DNA of 64,000 nucleotides from DAIPJH01 sp036770365 (GCA_036770365.1 DAIPJH010000002.1:186001-250000), one strand, 5' to 3'; positions 1-8,499 are shown, counted from the stretch's first letter. Made by a program: numbers and translations. Notes: generated from the sequence alone by a model not told the origin.

Positions 1-834
1 CGTGGGTTTCGTGATGCAGGGGTGAACCGCGTATCACTCGGCGTGCAGTCTCTACGTGAAGATGCGTTAAAGTTTTTGGGGCGCGAACATAGCGCAAAAG
101 AGGCAGTGGCTGCGGTTAAGCTTGCCGCCGATATTTTCCCGCGCTATTCGCTGGACTTGATCTATGCGCGCCCAAACCAAGACCCTAAAGACTGGAAACA
201 AGAACTCAAGCAGGCACTCACACTGATTCGCGGACATATCTCGCTGTATCAACTGACAATGGAGCAAGGCACAGCGTTTTATCCGCGTTATCAGCGCGGC
301 GATATTATCCTGCCACCTGAAGATACTGCGGTGGAACTCTATGAAATGACCCGTGATCTATGCGCTCATCATGGACTACATGCCTATGAAATCTCCAATT
401 ACGCCAAAACAGGACAGGAATCACGCCATAACCTCGCTTATTGGCAGGGGGATACCTATCTTGGTGTCGGCGCAGGTGCGCACGGACGCATACTAAACCT
501 TGACGGACAATGGGTAGCAACATCTACACTCAAAAGCCCTGAACGCTGGTTAGAACAGGTCGAACGAGAAGGGCATGGCATTGAGCTAGAACATATCATT
601 CCGCCAGCGGAACGAGCAGAAGAGCTATTACTTACAGGGCTGCGCCTCAAAAGTGGCATTATCAAAGCACATTTTGAAAGCTCTTGCGGCATCGCGCTAG
701 ATTCCATCCTCGACCACGACGCCATCACACACCTCAGCCAGCAAGGACTCGTCATTGATAACCCTCTTTGCCTTAAACTCAGCAATGAAGGGCGACTATT
801 GCTTGATAGCGTCGCAGCAGCGTTACTAGCTTAA
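1..834 (+). CDS. hemW: HemW-like radical SAM haem chaperone (5' end missing)
   Basis: The reading frame is open from base 1, so the start and the radical SAM cysteine motif lie before the window. About 277 C-terminal residues are present. The sequence contains GVNRVSLGVQS followed by LKFLGREH, the signature of the HemN/HemW family, then the DLIYARP segment, a motif conserved across the family. The family are oxygen-independent coproporphyrinogen III oxidase-like proteins; HemW is a haem-trafficking protein rather than a true oxidase. The HemW assignment over HemN rests on this diverged signature and on context: an aerobic hemF is present in the same window. The stop overlaps the convergent lipoprotein gene by four bases. 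Confidence 0.88.
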   Translation, partial: RGFRDAGVNRVSLGVQSLREDALKFLGREHSAKEAVAAVKLAADIFPRYSLDLIYARPNQDPKDWKQELKQALTLIRGHISLYQLTMEQGTAFYPRYQRGDIILPPEDTAVELYEMTRDLCAHHGLHAYEISNYAKTGQESRHNLAYWQGDTYLGVGAGAHGRILNLDGQWVATSTLKSPERWLEQVEREGHGIELEHIIPPAERAEELLLTGLRLKSGIIKAHFESSCGIALDSILDHDAITHLSQQGLVIDNPLCLKLSNEGRLLLDSVAAALLA

Positions 835-2075
835 CGCCCCATAAAGGTGCGTGGCGAGGGTGAAATCTCCTTAAAGCCATCGGGTGCAATTTCAATCACC
901 GCTAGACCACGCTCACAAATCCCGCTTTGCTTACAACGAAAAATTCCATTGGCAGGACCCGAAAAACCATTCGGGCTGGCAATCGCCGCGGCACTAAAAT
1001 CAACCTTTGCAGGATTATTGGCCAAGGTTGCCGCCAATGCCACGGCATCATACGACAGACTCGCTATACGTTGCGGTGAATAGCCATAGCTATTTGTAAA
1101 ACGAGTTTCAAAGCCATGACGAGCAATGACCGAAGCAGAAGCGAACCAAGCTCCGCGTACATCCTCACGTGCAAGCAACGCATCATCATCCCATAAGCCC
1201 GTCCCCAAGAACTTCACTTGTGAATGGTTCACACCATATGTTTTCAAACGTGCAAGAATATGTTCAAGCTGTTTACCACCATCTGCAATCAACATAGCAT
1301 CCATAGGTGTTTGTTCTTCACGCCCTCCAATGACACGTTGAATTGCCAAATCCACCTGTTTAATATCCGCGGGATAATATTCACTAGCGACAATTTCACC
1401 GCCCGCACTGCTAGCTTGTTGCTGTGCTGCCTCTGCTACCATATGCCCATAATCAGTATCAGGCGCAAGCACCGCGATACGTTTCTTACCTTGCAAAATT
1501 GCCTCCGCAATAATGCGCTTACCTTGTTGTTCTGGCATAAATCCAAGCAAGAACACACCCTCACGGCTGACCATACGATTATTCGAGAAACTAAGCACGG
1601 TGATACCTTTGCTTGCCGCAATAGGAGCAACCGCTTTCACGGCGTCACTGTAAAGCGGCCCAATAATAAGCTGCGCACCCTCCGCAATAGCCTCATTCGC
1701 TGCACGTGCTGCGGATTGCGGTGTACTGCCTGAATCCTTCGGGATTAACACTAATTGACGTACTTTCTGTGCAGGAGGCATTGCCGCATCTTTGTCAAAC
1801 AACCCCATCATTGCCGCATCCAATAAAGCTTGACCAAGCGGCGCGCCATCACCCGAAAGCGGCAATAAAAGAGCAACTTTTACTTCAGGTAATAGATTCT
1901 TTTTTGCTTGTTTCTTTCCAAGCTTCGTATCTTCTGCAACGCCAACCCTCGGAGGATTATATGAAGACACACGGCGTGAACCATGTGCATCCGCCCAACG
2001 CCCTGCACCGCCACATCCTGACACTAATAAACTTGCCAATACCACGCCAGTAGCGCACAATAGAATCTTACGCAC
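831..2075 (-). CDS. LpoA-like penicillin-binding protein activator lipoprotein
   Basis: This 414-residue protein has a lipoprotein signal peptide ending in the lipobox LVSGC with Cys21. After a basic linker it carries one periplasmic-binding-protein type I fold (Peripla_BP_6) beginning VALLLPLSGDGAPLG near residue 68. That is the C-terminal half of E. coli LpoA, the outer-membrane activator of PBP1a; the N-terminal TPR domain of LpoA is absent, as in many alphaproteobacterial members. It is divergently oriented to rsmI, the same neighbour as E. coli lpoA (yraM, next to yraL/rsmI and yraN), which supports the call. A branched-chain amino-acid binding protein is the other possibility, but a lipoprotein without transporter genes beside it makes that less likely. 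Confidence 0.8.
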   Translation of the reverse strand: MRKILLCATGVVLASLLVSGCGGAGRWADAHGSRRVSSYNPPRVGVAEDTKLGKKQAKKNLLPEVKVALLLPLSGDGAPLGQALLDAAMMGLFDKDAAMPPAQKVRQLVLIPKDSGSTPQSAARAANEAIAEGAQLIIGPLYSDAVKAVAPIAASKGITVLSFSNNRMVSREGVFLLGFMPEQQGKRIIAEAILQGKKRIAVLAPDTDYGHMVAEAAQQQASSAGGEIVASEYYPADIKQVDLAIQRVIGGREEQTPMDAMLIADGGKQLEHILARLKTYGVNHSQVKFLGTGLWDDDALLAREDVRGAWFASASVIARHGFETRFTNSYGYSPQRIASLSYDAVALAATLANNPAKVDFSAAAIASPNGFSGPANGIFRCKQSGICERGLAVIEIAPDGFKEISPSPRTFMGR

Positions 2076-2150
2076 AAAACATCTCCACTCTAAAAATCTC
2101 TCTGATGATTTGGTGCAGAGATTAAGCTAAACTAAAGGCAATGTAAATCC

Positions 2151-3056
2151 GTGAGTCACAAGAAAATTTCATCCCCTTCCACCTCAACACATATGCTGGT
2201 TCACACTGTCGGCACGTTATCTGTTACTGCCACACCCATTGGTAATTTACGTGATTGGACCTACCGCGCAGAACAAACCGCACGTGAGGCAGATATTATT
2301 TTATGTGAAGACACCCGCGTCACCCGCAAATTACTCTCCCATTTTGGCATCAACACCCCCACCATGTCCTATCACGAACATAACGCGCTGAAACAACACC
2401 CCGCCATTATCACTATGCTCATGGAAGGCAAACATGTAATGCTCGTTAGCGATGCAGGTACACCCCTTATCTCTGATCCAGGTTCATTGCTTGTGCAAGA
2501 AGCAGTGAAGATCGGGGCGCAGATCACCCCTATTCCTGGTGCATCAAGCGTCATCGCTGCACTTAGCGTTGCGGGTCTTTCCACACAAAGGTTCATGTTT
2601 TTAGGTTTTCTGCCAACCAAACATACTGCACGCTGCAAAGAAATCACTCGCTTTTCAACGCTCCCAGCAACATTGGTTTTTTTAGAATCACCAAATCGCA
2701 TTGTGGAGACGCTGCGCGATCTACACATTATTTTAGGTACGCGCCAAGCCGTTATGCTGCGAGAAATCACCAAGCTTTATGAAGAAACGGTGCGTGGCTC
2801 TCTGCAAGAAATCCTCATTATATTGGAAGCCCGCAGTGACATCAAAGGCGAAATTGTGTTAGTGGTTGATGGAGCGCAAGAACAAGACCTCGAGGTAGGC
2901 AGTGACGATGCTGATATTGAAAATTTACTACTAGGGGCAATGCAACACACCAGCCTGAAAGACGCCGTAAAGGCTATCGCCGATGCAACAGGTTTGCAGC
3001 GCAAAACATTGTATGATATGGCATTACAACTACGTATGCGCCAAAATATAAAGTGA
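2151..3056 (+). CDS. rsmI: 16S rRNA 2'-O-ribose C1402 methyltransferase
   Basis: The 301-residue protein matches the tetrapyrrole-methylase-fold RsmI family. It shows VTATPIGNLRDW at residues 25-36, CEDTRVTRKLL at 52-62 and SDAGTPLISDPG at 100-111, and PIPGASSV further on. The enzyme uses S-adenosylmethionine to methylate the ribose of C1402 in the ribosomal decoding centre. The GTG start at 2151 gives 14 extra residues over the ATG at 2193; I see no strong ribosome-binding site for either, so the N-terminus is uncertain. Its stop overlaps the GTG of the next gene, so rsmI and yraN are probably translationally coupled. Confidence 0.93.
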   Translation: MSHKKISSPSTSTHMLVHTVGTLSVTATPIGNLRDWTYRAEQTAREADIILCEDTRVTRKLLSHFGINTPTMSYHEHNALKQHPAIITMLMEGKHVMLVSDAGTPLISDPGSLLVQEAVKIGAQITPIPGASSVIAALSVAGLSTQRFMFLGFLPTKHTARCKEITRFSTLPATLVFLESPNRIVETLRDLHIILGTRQAVMLREITKLYEETVRGSLQEILIILEARSDIKGEIVLVVDGAQEQDLEVGSDDADIENLLLGAMQHTSLKDAVKAIADATGLQRKTLYDMALQLRMRQNIK

Positions 3057-3454
3057 CCGCCATGAGCCACATCAAAGTCATCAAAAAGAAGCCTGAAAAA
3101 CACAAAAAGCGTGCTTATTTCTGGGGAATTCTTGCTGAATGGATTGCCGCCGTCTGGCTTATACTACATGGATACACTATTTTACGTCGTCGCTACCGCA
3201 ACAAACATGGTGAAATTGACCTAATAGCCCTTAAAAATAATACCGTGGTATTTATCGAAGTCAAAGCCCGAAAAAATGAACGCACCGCACTAGAATCGAT
3301 CTCTGCACGTCAAAAAATGCGCATTGAACGTGCCGCAAAGTCTTTTATAGCACGCACCCTTTATGTTCACCACGACCTTCGCTTTGATGTCATTACTTGT
3401 AGCCCTTGGCAAAAACCACTCCATCTTGTCAATGCATGGCAACCGCTTGGATAA
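3053..3454 (+). CDS. yraN: YraN-family (UPF0102) nuclease-like protein
   Basis: This small basic protein (133 residues from GTG at 3053, 130 from ATG at 3062) has the UPF0102 core GEIDLIA at 53-59 and VVFIEVKAR at 65-73, the E-x-D...E-x-K layout of the restriction-endonuclease-like fold. Family members are widespread and their cellular role is not well established; a Holliday-junction-resolvase-like activity has been suggested from the fold. It overlaps the end of rsmI, and rsmI-yraN is a conserved pair in proteobacteria. Confidence 0.88.
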   Translation: MTAMSHIKVIKKKPEKHKKRAYFWGILAEWIAAVWLILHGYTILRRRYRNKHGEIDLIALKNNTVVFIEVKARKNERTALESISARQKMRIERAAKSFIARTLYVHHDLRFDVITCSPWQKPLHLVNAWQPLG

Positions 3455-3549
3455 ACCTATCGACCACTGTCACTGTATTGCATCTTGCACTAAGGTAGAT
3501 TTTTTGCATAATCACCAACATATTTTATGTGGATTCTAATGGCACACCC

Positions 3550-4164
3550 ATGACCCAAACATCTCACCTTTTTTTCTTGTTACTGTGTAATGCTGCACTG
3601 CTCACCAGCGGGTGCGCTCCAACACTGATAGCTTCAGGTGCAGCTGTTGGCGCAAGTGCGACAGAAGAACGCTCATTAGGCAATAATCTTGATGACAAAA
3701 TTATCAAAGCAAATATCACCCATTTCTTCGTGCAATCTGACGTAAATGATATGTTACTTAACGTCAACATCGAGGTAGATGAGGGACGCGTTTTACTTAC
3801 GGGTACGGTCAAAAGCCAAAAAACATCCGACGAGGCAACTAGACTGGCATGGTCTGCAAAAGGCGTACAAGAAGTCATTAATGAACTCAAAGTAGGTGAA
3901 CCACTAAGTGTACTTACGCGCAGCAACGACACGTGGATCACCACCCAAATTCGCAGCCGCCTGATCGCTACCAAAGATATTCGTTCGGTCAACTATACCA
4001 TCGAAGCCGTTAATGGCGTTGTTTACCTCCTTGGCACGGCTCAAAACAGCTTTGAGCTTGATAGTGTCACCTACATCGCCGCGCATACACATGGGGTAAG
4101 CAAAGTTATCAGCCATGTCCGCCTAAAAAACTCTGAAAAACGCATCAAGGTCAATCAGTCATGA
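3550..4164 (+). CDS. BON-domain lipoprotein
   Basis: Starting at the ATG at 3550 gives a 204-residue protein with a clean lipoprotein signal (MTQTSHLFFLLL... LLTSGC); an upstream GTG at 3529 would add seven polar residues in front of the signal and is less likely. Two BON domains follow: one around IKANITHFFVQSDVNDMLLN...VLLTGTVKS and the second around ITTQIRSRLIATKDIRSVNY...VYLLGTA. BON proteins such as OsmY and DolP sit in the periplasm or at the outer membrane and bind phospholipid. The gene stops in an ATGA overlap with gshB. In E. coli the rsmI-yraN neighbourhood likewise holds the dual-BON lipoprotein gene dolP (yraP), so this may be its functional counterpart. Confidence 0.87.
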   Translation: MTQTSHLFFLLLCNAALLTSGCAPTLIASGAAVGASATEERSLGNNLDDKIIKANITHFFVQSDVNDMLLNVNIEVDEGRVLLTGTVKSQKTSDEATRLAWSAKGVQEVINELKVGEPLSVLTRSNDTWITTQIRSRLIATKDIRSVNYTIEAVNGVVYLLGTAQNSFELDSVTYIAAHTHGVSKVISHVRLKNSEKRIKVNQS

Positions 4165-5108
4165 GCATCGCACGCGTCGCCATCCAAATGGACGCCCCCC
4201 AAAGCTTAAAGCCTTTTACCGACACCACCATTTTACTTGGGTTAGAGGCACAAAGGCGTGGCTATAGCTTGGTACATTATCACCCTTCAAGCTTGAGTGT
4301 GCGAGGCGGCAATGTTTATGCAAAAACGCAATCCATTTCTATGAAAGAAGGTTTGGAAAACTGGTTTGAGGCCGGAGAATGGCAACACACCAATCTTGGT
4401 GAAATGAACGTCATATTAATGCGTCAAGACCCACCGTTTGACATGGGCTATATTACCGCTACCCATTTTCTTGAAATGCTCATGCCCAAAGTTTTTGTGA
4501 CCAACCACCCTGCACACGTACGTAACTGTCCTGAAAAAATATTCCCGCTAATGTTTCATGAATTCATGCCTGAAACATTGATTACGCGTTCGCAGAAAGA
4601 TGTGATGGCATTTCTCACTGAGTTTAACGACATTGTCATTAAACCGCTTTATGGCTTCGCAGGACTTGGCGTATTTCGTCTAAAAACTGGTGGTGATAAC
4701 ATCCAAGCGATTTTGGAAACCCTACTCACCAACCCTAACGAACCCTATATGGTGCAACGTTTTTTACCAGAGGTCAAAGACGGCGACCGCAGAATCTTAC
4801 TCATTGATGGCAAGGTTGAGGGCGTGCTTGGGCGCATCCCCGCGGAAGGTGAGATCCGCGCCAATTTCCGAGCAGGCGGCAGCGCAGCCAGTGCGCTCCT
4901 CACCACACGTCAGCGTGAGATATGCGAAGCCATCGCCCCAGAACTTATTAAACGTGATTTAATTTTAGTAGGACTCGATGTCATTGGTGATTACTTAACT
5001 GAAATCAACCTGACTTCACCTACAAGTATGCCTGCGCTCAAACGACTCTACAACTCTGCGCCAGAATCATTGGTTTGGGATGCTATTGAACGTCGCATAA
5101 ACTCTTAA
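4161..5108 (+). CDS. gshB: Glutathione synthetase
   Basis: The 315-residue protein has the normal GshB length. The N-terminal pre-ATP-grasp region includes VILMRQDPPFDMGYI, a family signature for substrate binding. The ATP-grasp part shows IVIKPLYGFAGLGVFR, MVQRFLPEVKDGDRRILLI and the C-terminal metal-binding EINLTSPT. The enzyme ligates gamma-glutamylcysteine to glycine using ATP in the cytosol. The start overlaps the preceding BON gene by four bases. In the more usual form of this family the loop reads PLYGNGGAGV; here it is PLYGFAGLGV, a mild variation that should not affect function. Confidence 0.94.
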   Translation: MSIARVAIQMDAPQSLKPFTDTTILLGLEAQRRGYSLVHYHPSSLSVRGGNVYAKTQSISMKEGLENWFEAGEWQHTNLGEMNVILMRQDPPFDMGYITATHFLEMLMPKVFVTNHPAHVRNCPEKIFPLMFHEFMPETLITRSQKDVMAFLTEFNDIVIKPLYGFAGLGVFRLKTGGDNIQAILETLLTNPNEPYMVQRFLPEVKDGDRRILLIDGKVEGVLGRIPAEGEIRANFRAGGSAASALLTTRQREICEAIAPELIKRDLILVGLDVIGDYLTEINLTSPTSMPALKRLYNSAPESLVWDAIERRINS

Positions 5109-5164
5109 CATTCAAATGCCACTAAAGCTAACGGCGAACAACTTCCGCAACCGTGATCACGGCT

Positions 5165-5199
5165 GGTAATTCTATTATGTAAAACACAATAGAATTACT
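5165..5199. repeat. Perfect AT-rich inverted repeat after gshB
   Basis: Arms 5166-5176 and 5188-5198 are perfectly complementary over 11 bp (GTAATTCTATT / AATAGAATTAC), with part of the 11-nt loop also able to pair. There is no T-run after it, so it is not a textbook intrinsic terminator. It could end the rsmI-gshB transcript through another route, stabilise a 3' end, or be an operator. The call as a hairpin is secure; its role is unknown. Confidence 0.6.
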
Positions 5200-5215
5200 A
5201 TAACATTTTATCATT

Positions 5216-5244
5216 GTCATCATGGTGATAGGCTGGTATCCAGA
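5216..5244. repeat. Diverged copy of a dispersed intergenic hairpin repeat
   Basis: The stretch begins GTCAT and ends GCTGGTATCCAGA, matching the first half of the copy at 45357-45423, whose half reads GTCATACC...GCTGGTATCTAGA. The middle has drifted and only one half-element is recognisable. It lies just upstream of ilvN. Confidence 0.5.
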
Positions 5245-5281
5245 AAAAAGGCATCACTAGTTCCATAAGGATTTTAAAAAA

Positions 5282-5833
5282 ATGCGTGATATTGTCTATG
5301 ATATTCCTGAAACGAAACAAAGCTTGGAACGCCATACGCTGGCTGTCCTAGTGGATAATGAGTTTGGCGTACTTGGTCGTGTGGTTGGATTATTTTCTGG
5401 GCGTGGCTATAATATTGAAAGCCTGACCGTAGCAGAAACCGATGCAGAACGTGGCCTATCTCGCATAACAATTGTCACCACAGGCACACGTCAAGTCATT
5501 GAACAAATTAAAGCCTTGTTGGAACGCATGATTCCTGTTCACCGCGTTCATGACCTCACGGTTGAAGGCGCGCATGTTGAACGTGAACTTGCGCTCATCA
5601 AAGTCACCAGCACTGGTGAAAAACGCGTCGAGGCTCTGCGCATTGCAGAAATCTTTCGCGCACGCTCGGTTGATGCAACCACATCATCCTTCGTCTTTGA
5701 GTTAACAGGGAAACCCTCTAAAATTAATTCTTTTATTGAACTCATGAAGCCTTTAGGCTTAGTTGAGATTGCACGCACAGGTGCGGCGGCAATGGCACGC
5801 GGCGCAGAAGGTTTTGGCGAAGAAACCAAATAA
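5282..5833 (+). CDS. ilvN: Acetolactate synthase small (regulatory) subunit
   Basis: The 183-residue protein carries an N-terminal ACT domain (about residues 17-90: HTLAVLVDNEFGVLGRVVGLF, GYNIESLTVA) and the C-terminal ALS small-subunit domain (IFRARSVDATTSSFVFELTG). It binds the valine feedback inhibitor and activates the catalytic subunit IlvB/IlvI, the first step of valine and isoleucine synthesis. Length is typical of the IlvH type. Oddly, the catalytic subunit gene is not immediately upstream; gshB and a repeat-bearing spacer are there instead. ilvC follows two genes later. Confidence 0.94.
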   Translation: MRDIVYDIPETKQSLERHTLAVLVDNEFGVLGRVVGLFSGRGYNIESLTVAETDAERGLSRITIVTTGTRQVIEQIKALLERMIPVHRVHDLTVEGAHVERELALIKVTSTGEKRVEALRIAEIFRARSVDATTSSFVFELTGKPSKINSFIELMKPLGLVEIARTGAAAMARGAEGFGEETK

Positions 5834-5847
5834 CATTAGGGGGTTTT

Positions 5848-7098
5848 GTGACCACAGCAGACCATGTCACCACCTCCACTCCTTCCTTTTTTTCCTCCAA
5901 TCTATGGCGGAACAAACGCTTTCTTGTATCACCATTTTGGGACGCTACCCTTGCTGGTGGTGCTGCGCTGGTATATCTTGCAATCGTACTAAGTACGTCC
6001 CCCTTCATTCGAGATTCACACCAGCGTATTGATAATAACATTCATTTCAAAGTCGCAGCTTTATTCGCGCTGCTTGCATATGTAGTAAACTATCCTCACT
6101 TTATGGCATCCTACGGAATATTATACCGTAATTTTCGTGGACAATTACGTCAATTTGCGGCGACAGACCGCGTCATGTGGTGGCGATTTGTCAATGCGGG
6201 CATCATTGTTCCTACTCTAATGGGCTTAGGTTTTTGCTACGGCTGGCTTGCACATACCAAAGATGCTTTTGGTTGGGGTATTGTCGCCATGTTTTTCTTT
6301 GTGGGATGGCACTATGTTAAACAATCCTTTGGTATCATGATGGTCCTCAGCAGCGTTCGCCATATCACCTACACCAACAGAGAACGCTTCTTAATGTATA
6401 TCAACGCCCATGTCGTATGGATGTATAGCTGGCTCAATGCCTACAAAGTTATCCCAGGACTTGGCACAGATACTGCTGGACATTCCGATTTTACTTACAC
6501 TGGCTCTTCCTTACGCATTCCCGAATACATGGCAACATTTCTAGATTGGTTCTTGTACACCTACCTCATCCTCACCTGTTTGATGCTTGCGCACAAATGG
6601 CTACGCGGACAAAAACCTCCACTTGCAGCGTTACTTGGTTATTTTTCCATGTATATTTTACTGCTTTTTGGGTTAAGCAACCCTCTCTGGGCAGCGGCAG
6701 CTCCCTTCTTTCATTCCGCACAATATCTTCTCTTTATCTACAGCGTCAAACGCGGAGAGAACCTAGAAAACTTAAACATCCATGGCCATGGACTCGCACC
6801 GCACTTACGTCAATTAGGACTGTTATATGCTTCTGCGCTCGCATTTTTGGGATTATTATTTTTTGATTTCATCCCAAATAAAATTGCTTTTTATGACATC
6901 AACATTGCGCCGCTTGACTGGAAAACACCATGGCCACTCATGTTCATTCTTTTCATCAATATTCATCACTACTTTATTGACAACGTGATTTGGAAACGTG
7001 GCAATCACGAAATTTGGCATCATTTATTCTACGGTTTGCGTGAACAACAGCCTAACACAACCAAAAAACCTAAAAAAACGCATAAAATGACTGCATAA
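5848..7098 (+). CDS. Unrecognised His-rich multipass membrane protein
   Basis: I do not recognise this 416-residue protein. It starts with GTG 14 bases after ilvN and has about eight to nine hydrophobic segments. Histidines and aromatic residues recur at membrane edges: NYPHFMASYG (His84), FFVGWHYVKQSFG (His155), PFFHSAQYLLF (His289), NIHHYFIDNVIWK (His373/374) and EIWHHLFYG (His391/392). The tail is Lys/Thr-rich and cytosolic in character. Several conserved-looking His in or near helices suggest a metal-binding membrane enzyme, in the loose manner of Brp/Blh carotene dioxygenases or fatty-acid desaturases, but this is inference only. It lies between ilvN and ilvC, separated from ilvC by a candidate promoter. 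Confidence 0.75.
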   Translation: MTTADHVTTSTPSFFSSNLWRNKRFLVSPFWDATLAGGAALVYLAIVLSTSPFIRDSHQRIDNNIHFKVAALFALLAYVVNYPHFMASYGILYRNFRGQLRQFAATDRVMWWRFVNAGIIVPTLMGLGFCYGWLAHTKDAFGWGIVAMFFFVGWHYVKQSFGIMMVLSSVRHITYTNRERFLMYINAHVVWMYSWLNAYKVIPGLGTDTAGHSDFTYTGSSLRIPEYMATFLDWFLYTYLILTCLMLAHKWLRGQKPPLAALLGYFSMYILLLFGLSNPLWAAAAPFFHSAQYLLFIYSVKRGENLENLNIHGHGLAPHLRQLGLLYASALAFLGLLFFDFIPNKIAFYDINIAPLDWKTPWPLMFILFINIHHYFIDNVIWKRGNHEIWHHLFYGLREQQPNTTKKPKKTHKMTA

Positions 7099-7102
7099 GT
7101 AC

Positions 7103-7131
7103 TTGTGTCTCCACCATATAAGCACTATAAA
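7103..7131 (+). promoter_or_regulatory. Candidate sigma-70-type promoter for ilvC
   Basis: TTGTGT at 7103-7108 and TATAAA at 7126-7131 are separated by exactly 17 bp. The -10 matches five of six consensus bases; the -35 is weak. The ilvC start follows 44 bases later behind the strong Shine-Dalgarno AAGGAG at 7164-7169. I saw no attenuator leader. Confidence 0.4.
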
Positions 7132-7175
7132 AACAGCCTTTATTTTTTGCCCACCCAACGCTTAAGGAGCATCCC

Positions 7176-8195
7176 ATGCGCGTTTACTACGATCAAGATT
7201 GTGATCTGAACCTTATCAAATCTAAAAATGTTGCGATTATTGGCTATGGTAGTCAAGGTCATGCGCATGCTGCGAATCTTCGTGATAGCGGCGCGAAAAA
7301 CGTCAAAATCGGTTTGCGTTTTGGATCAAGCAGCATCGAAAAAGCAAAATCGGCTGGTTTTGATGTGGTGACCCCTGCGGAAGCTGCAAAATGGGCAGAT
7401 GTAGTGATGGTACTTGTGCCTGATGAACTTCAAGCTGACCTTTATGCTGACGACCTTAAAGATAATTTGAAACAAGGTGCTGCGCTTGCCTTCGCACATG
7501 GCCTGAATATCCATTTTGGTCTTATCGAAGCACGCAAAGATTTAGACGTATACATGATTGCACCTAAAGGTCCTGGTCATACCGTGCGCGGTGAATATGT
7601 CAAAGGCGGTGGCGTTCCTTGCCTTATTGCAATTCATCAAGATGCGACAGGCAATGCAAAAGAAATCGCACTTTCCTACGCTTCTGGCGTCGGCGGTGGT
7701 CGTTCAGGCATCATCGAAACCACCTTCCGTGAAGAGTGCGAAACTGATTTGTTTGGTGAACAAGCCGTACTTTGCGGCGGTATTTCTGAGCTTATCAAAG
7801 CGGGCTTTGAAACCTTAGTAGAAGCAGGTTACGCACCTGAAATGGCGTATTTTGAATGCTTACATGAAACCAAACTTATCGTAGATTTGATTTACGAAGG
7901 TGGTTTAGCAAATATGCGTTATTCTGTTTCTAACACCGCAGAATATGGTGATTATTCTACAGGTCCACGCATCATCACGGCTGAAACCAAAGCAGAGATG
8001 AAACGCGTTCTTGCAGACATTCAATCTGGTCGCTTTACCCGCAACTGGATGTTGGAAAACAAAGCAGGTTGCCCTTCTTTCAAAGCAACCCGTCGCTTAG
8101 AGTCTGAGCATCCGATTGAAGAAGTTGGCGCACGACTACGTGGCATGATGCCGTGGATTGGCAAGAATAAACTCGTTGATCGCGCAAAGAATTAG
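7176..8195 (+). CDS. ilvC: Ketol-acid reductoisomerase (class I)
   Basis: At 339 residues this is a short-form (class I) KARI. The Rossmann motif GYGSQGHAHA is at residues 23-32 and the cofactor-specificity loop LRFGSSSIEKA follows, with serines that suit NADPH. Later motifs include APKGPGHTVRGEY, DLFGEQAVLCGG and AYFECLHETKLIVDLIYEGG, which holds metal-binding acidic residues. It converts acetolactate or acetohydroxybutyrate into dihydroxy acids in valine, leucine and isoleucine synthesis. The stop is followed directly by the remnant of a four-helix-bundle gene in another frame. Confidence 0.97.
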   Translation: MRVYYDQDCDLNLIKSKNVAIIGYGSQGHAHAANLRDSGAKNVKIGLRFGSSSIEKAKSAGFDVVTPAEAAKWADVVMVLVPDELQADLYADDLKDNLKQGAALAFAHGLNIHFGLIEARKDLDVYMIAPKGPGHTVRGEYVKGGGVPCLIAIHQDATGNAKEIALSYASGVGGGRSGIIETTFREECETDLFGEQAVLCGGISELIKAGFETLVEAGYAPEMAYFECLHETKLIVDLIYEGGLANMRYSVSNTAEYGDYSTGPRIITAETKAEMKRVLADIQSGRFTRNWMLENKAGCPSFKATRRLESEHPIEEVGARLRGMMPWIGKNKLVDRAKN

Positions 8196-8196
8196 T

Positions 8197-8499
8197 TACT
8201 ACGTTAAGGGAACTGAATATTTTCCTAAAGAACACAAATTTGGATTAGCGGCGCAAATGAATCGCGCCGCTATTTCTATTCCTTCCAATATCGCCGCAGG
8301 CTTTAATCGCAAAGGCAGCAAAGAATATATACAATTTTTAAGTATTGCCCTTGATTCATTGGCAGAACTAGAAACTCAAGCTCTTATTGTTCAGAAACAA
8401 AATTTCTTTCCTTCATCTTATGCCGACTCTTTGATTAAATGGGTGTGAAAAATGATACGGAGTATGATAAAAAAACTTAAACTTTCTTCTAGCCATTAA
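8197..8499 (+). pseudogene. Remnant of a four-helix-bundle (S23/IVP family) gene
   Basis: Directly after the ilvC stop the frame YYVKGTEYFPKEHKFGLAAQ, then MNRAAISIPSNIAAGFNRKG and QFLSIALDSLAELETQALIV, is a clear match to the four-helix-bundle proteins of the 23S rRNA intervening-sequence family. The N-terminal helix normally preceding this (about 20-25 residues) is absent because ilvC occupies that DNA. Near the 3' end an in-frame TGA at 8446-8448 interrupts the last helix: the same frame continues KMIRSMIKKLKLSS, which fits the usual end of the family, to TAA at 8497. A CGA-to-TGA change would explain it. Translation could begin at an ATG at 8158 inside ilvC, but lacking a helix at one end and carrying a stop at the other, it is most likely decayed. 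Confidence 0.75.

Noticed and set aside
1224..1733. 169-residue plus-strand frame opposite the LpoA-like gene
   Set aside because: It lies entirely within a well-supported gene on the other strand, has many Cys and His in no family pattern, and no ribosome-binding site.
2095..2123. 7-bp inverted repeat in the rsmI/LpoA-like spacer
   Set aside because: Short arms and a 15-base loop; likely chance.
8158..8448. A complete 96-residue gene overlapping the end of ilvC
   Set aside because: Only residues from about 14 on match the four-helix-bundle family; the part inside ilvC does not, there is no ribosome-binding site, and the family tail continues past the TGA. A pseudogene fits better.
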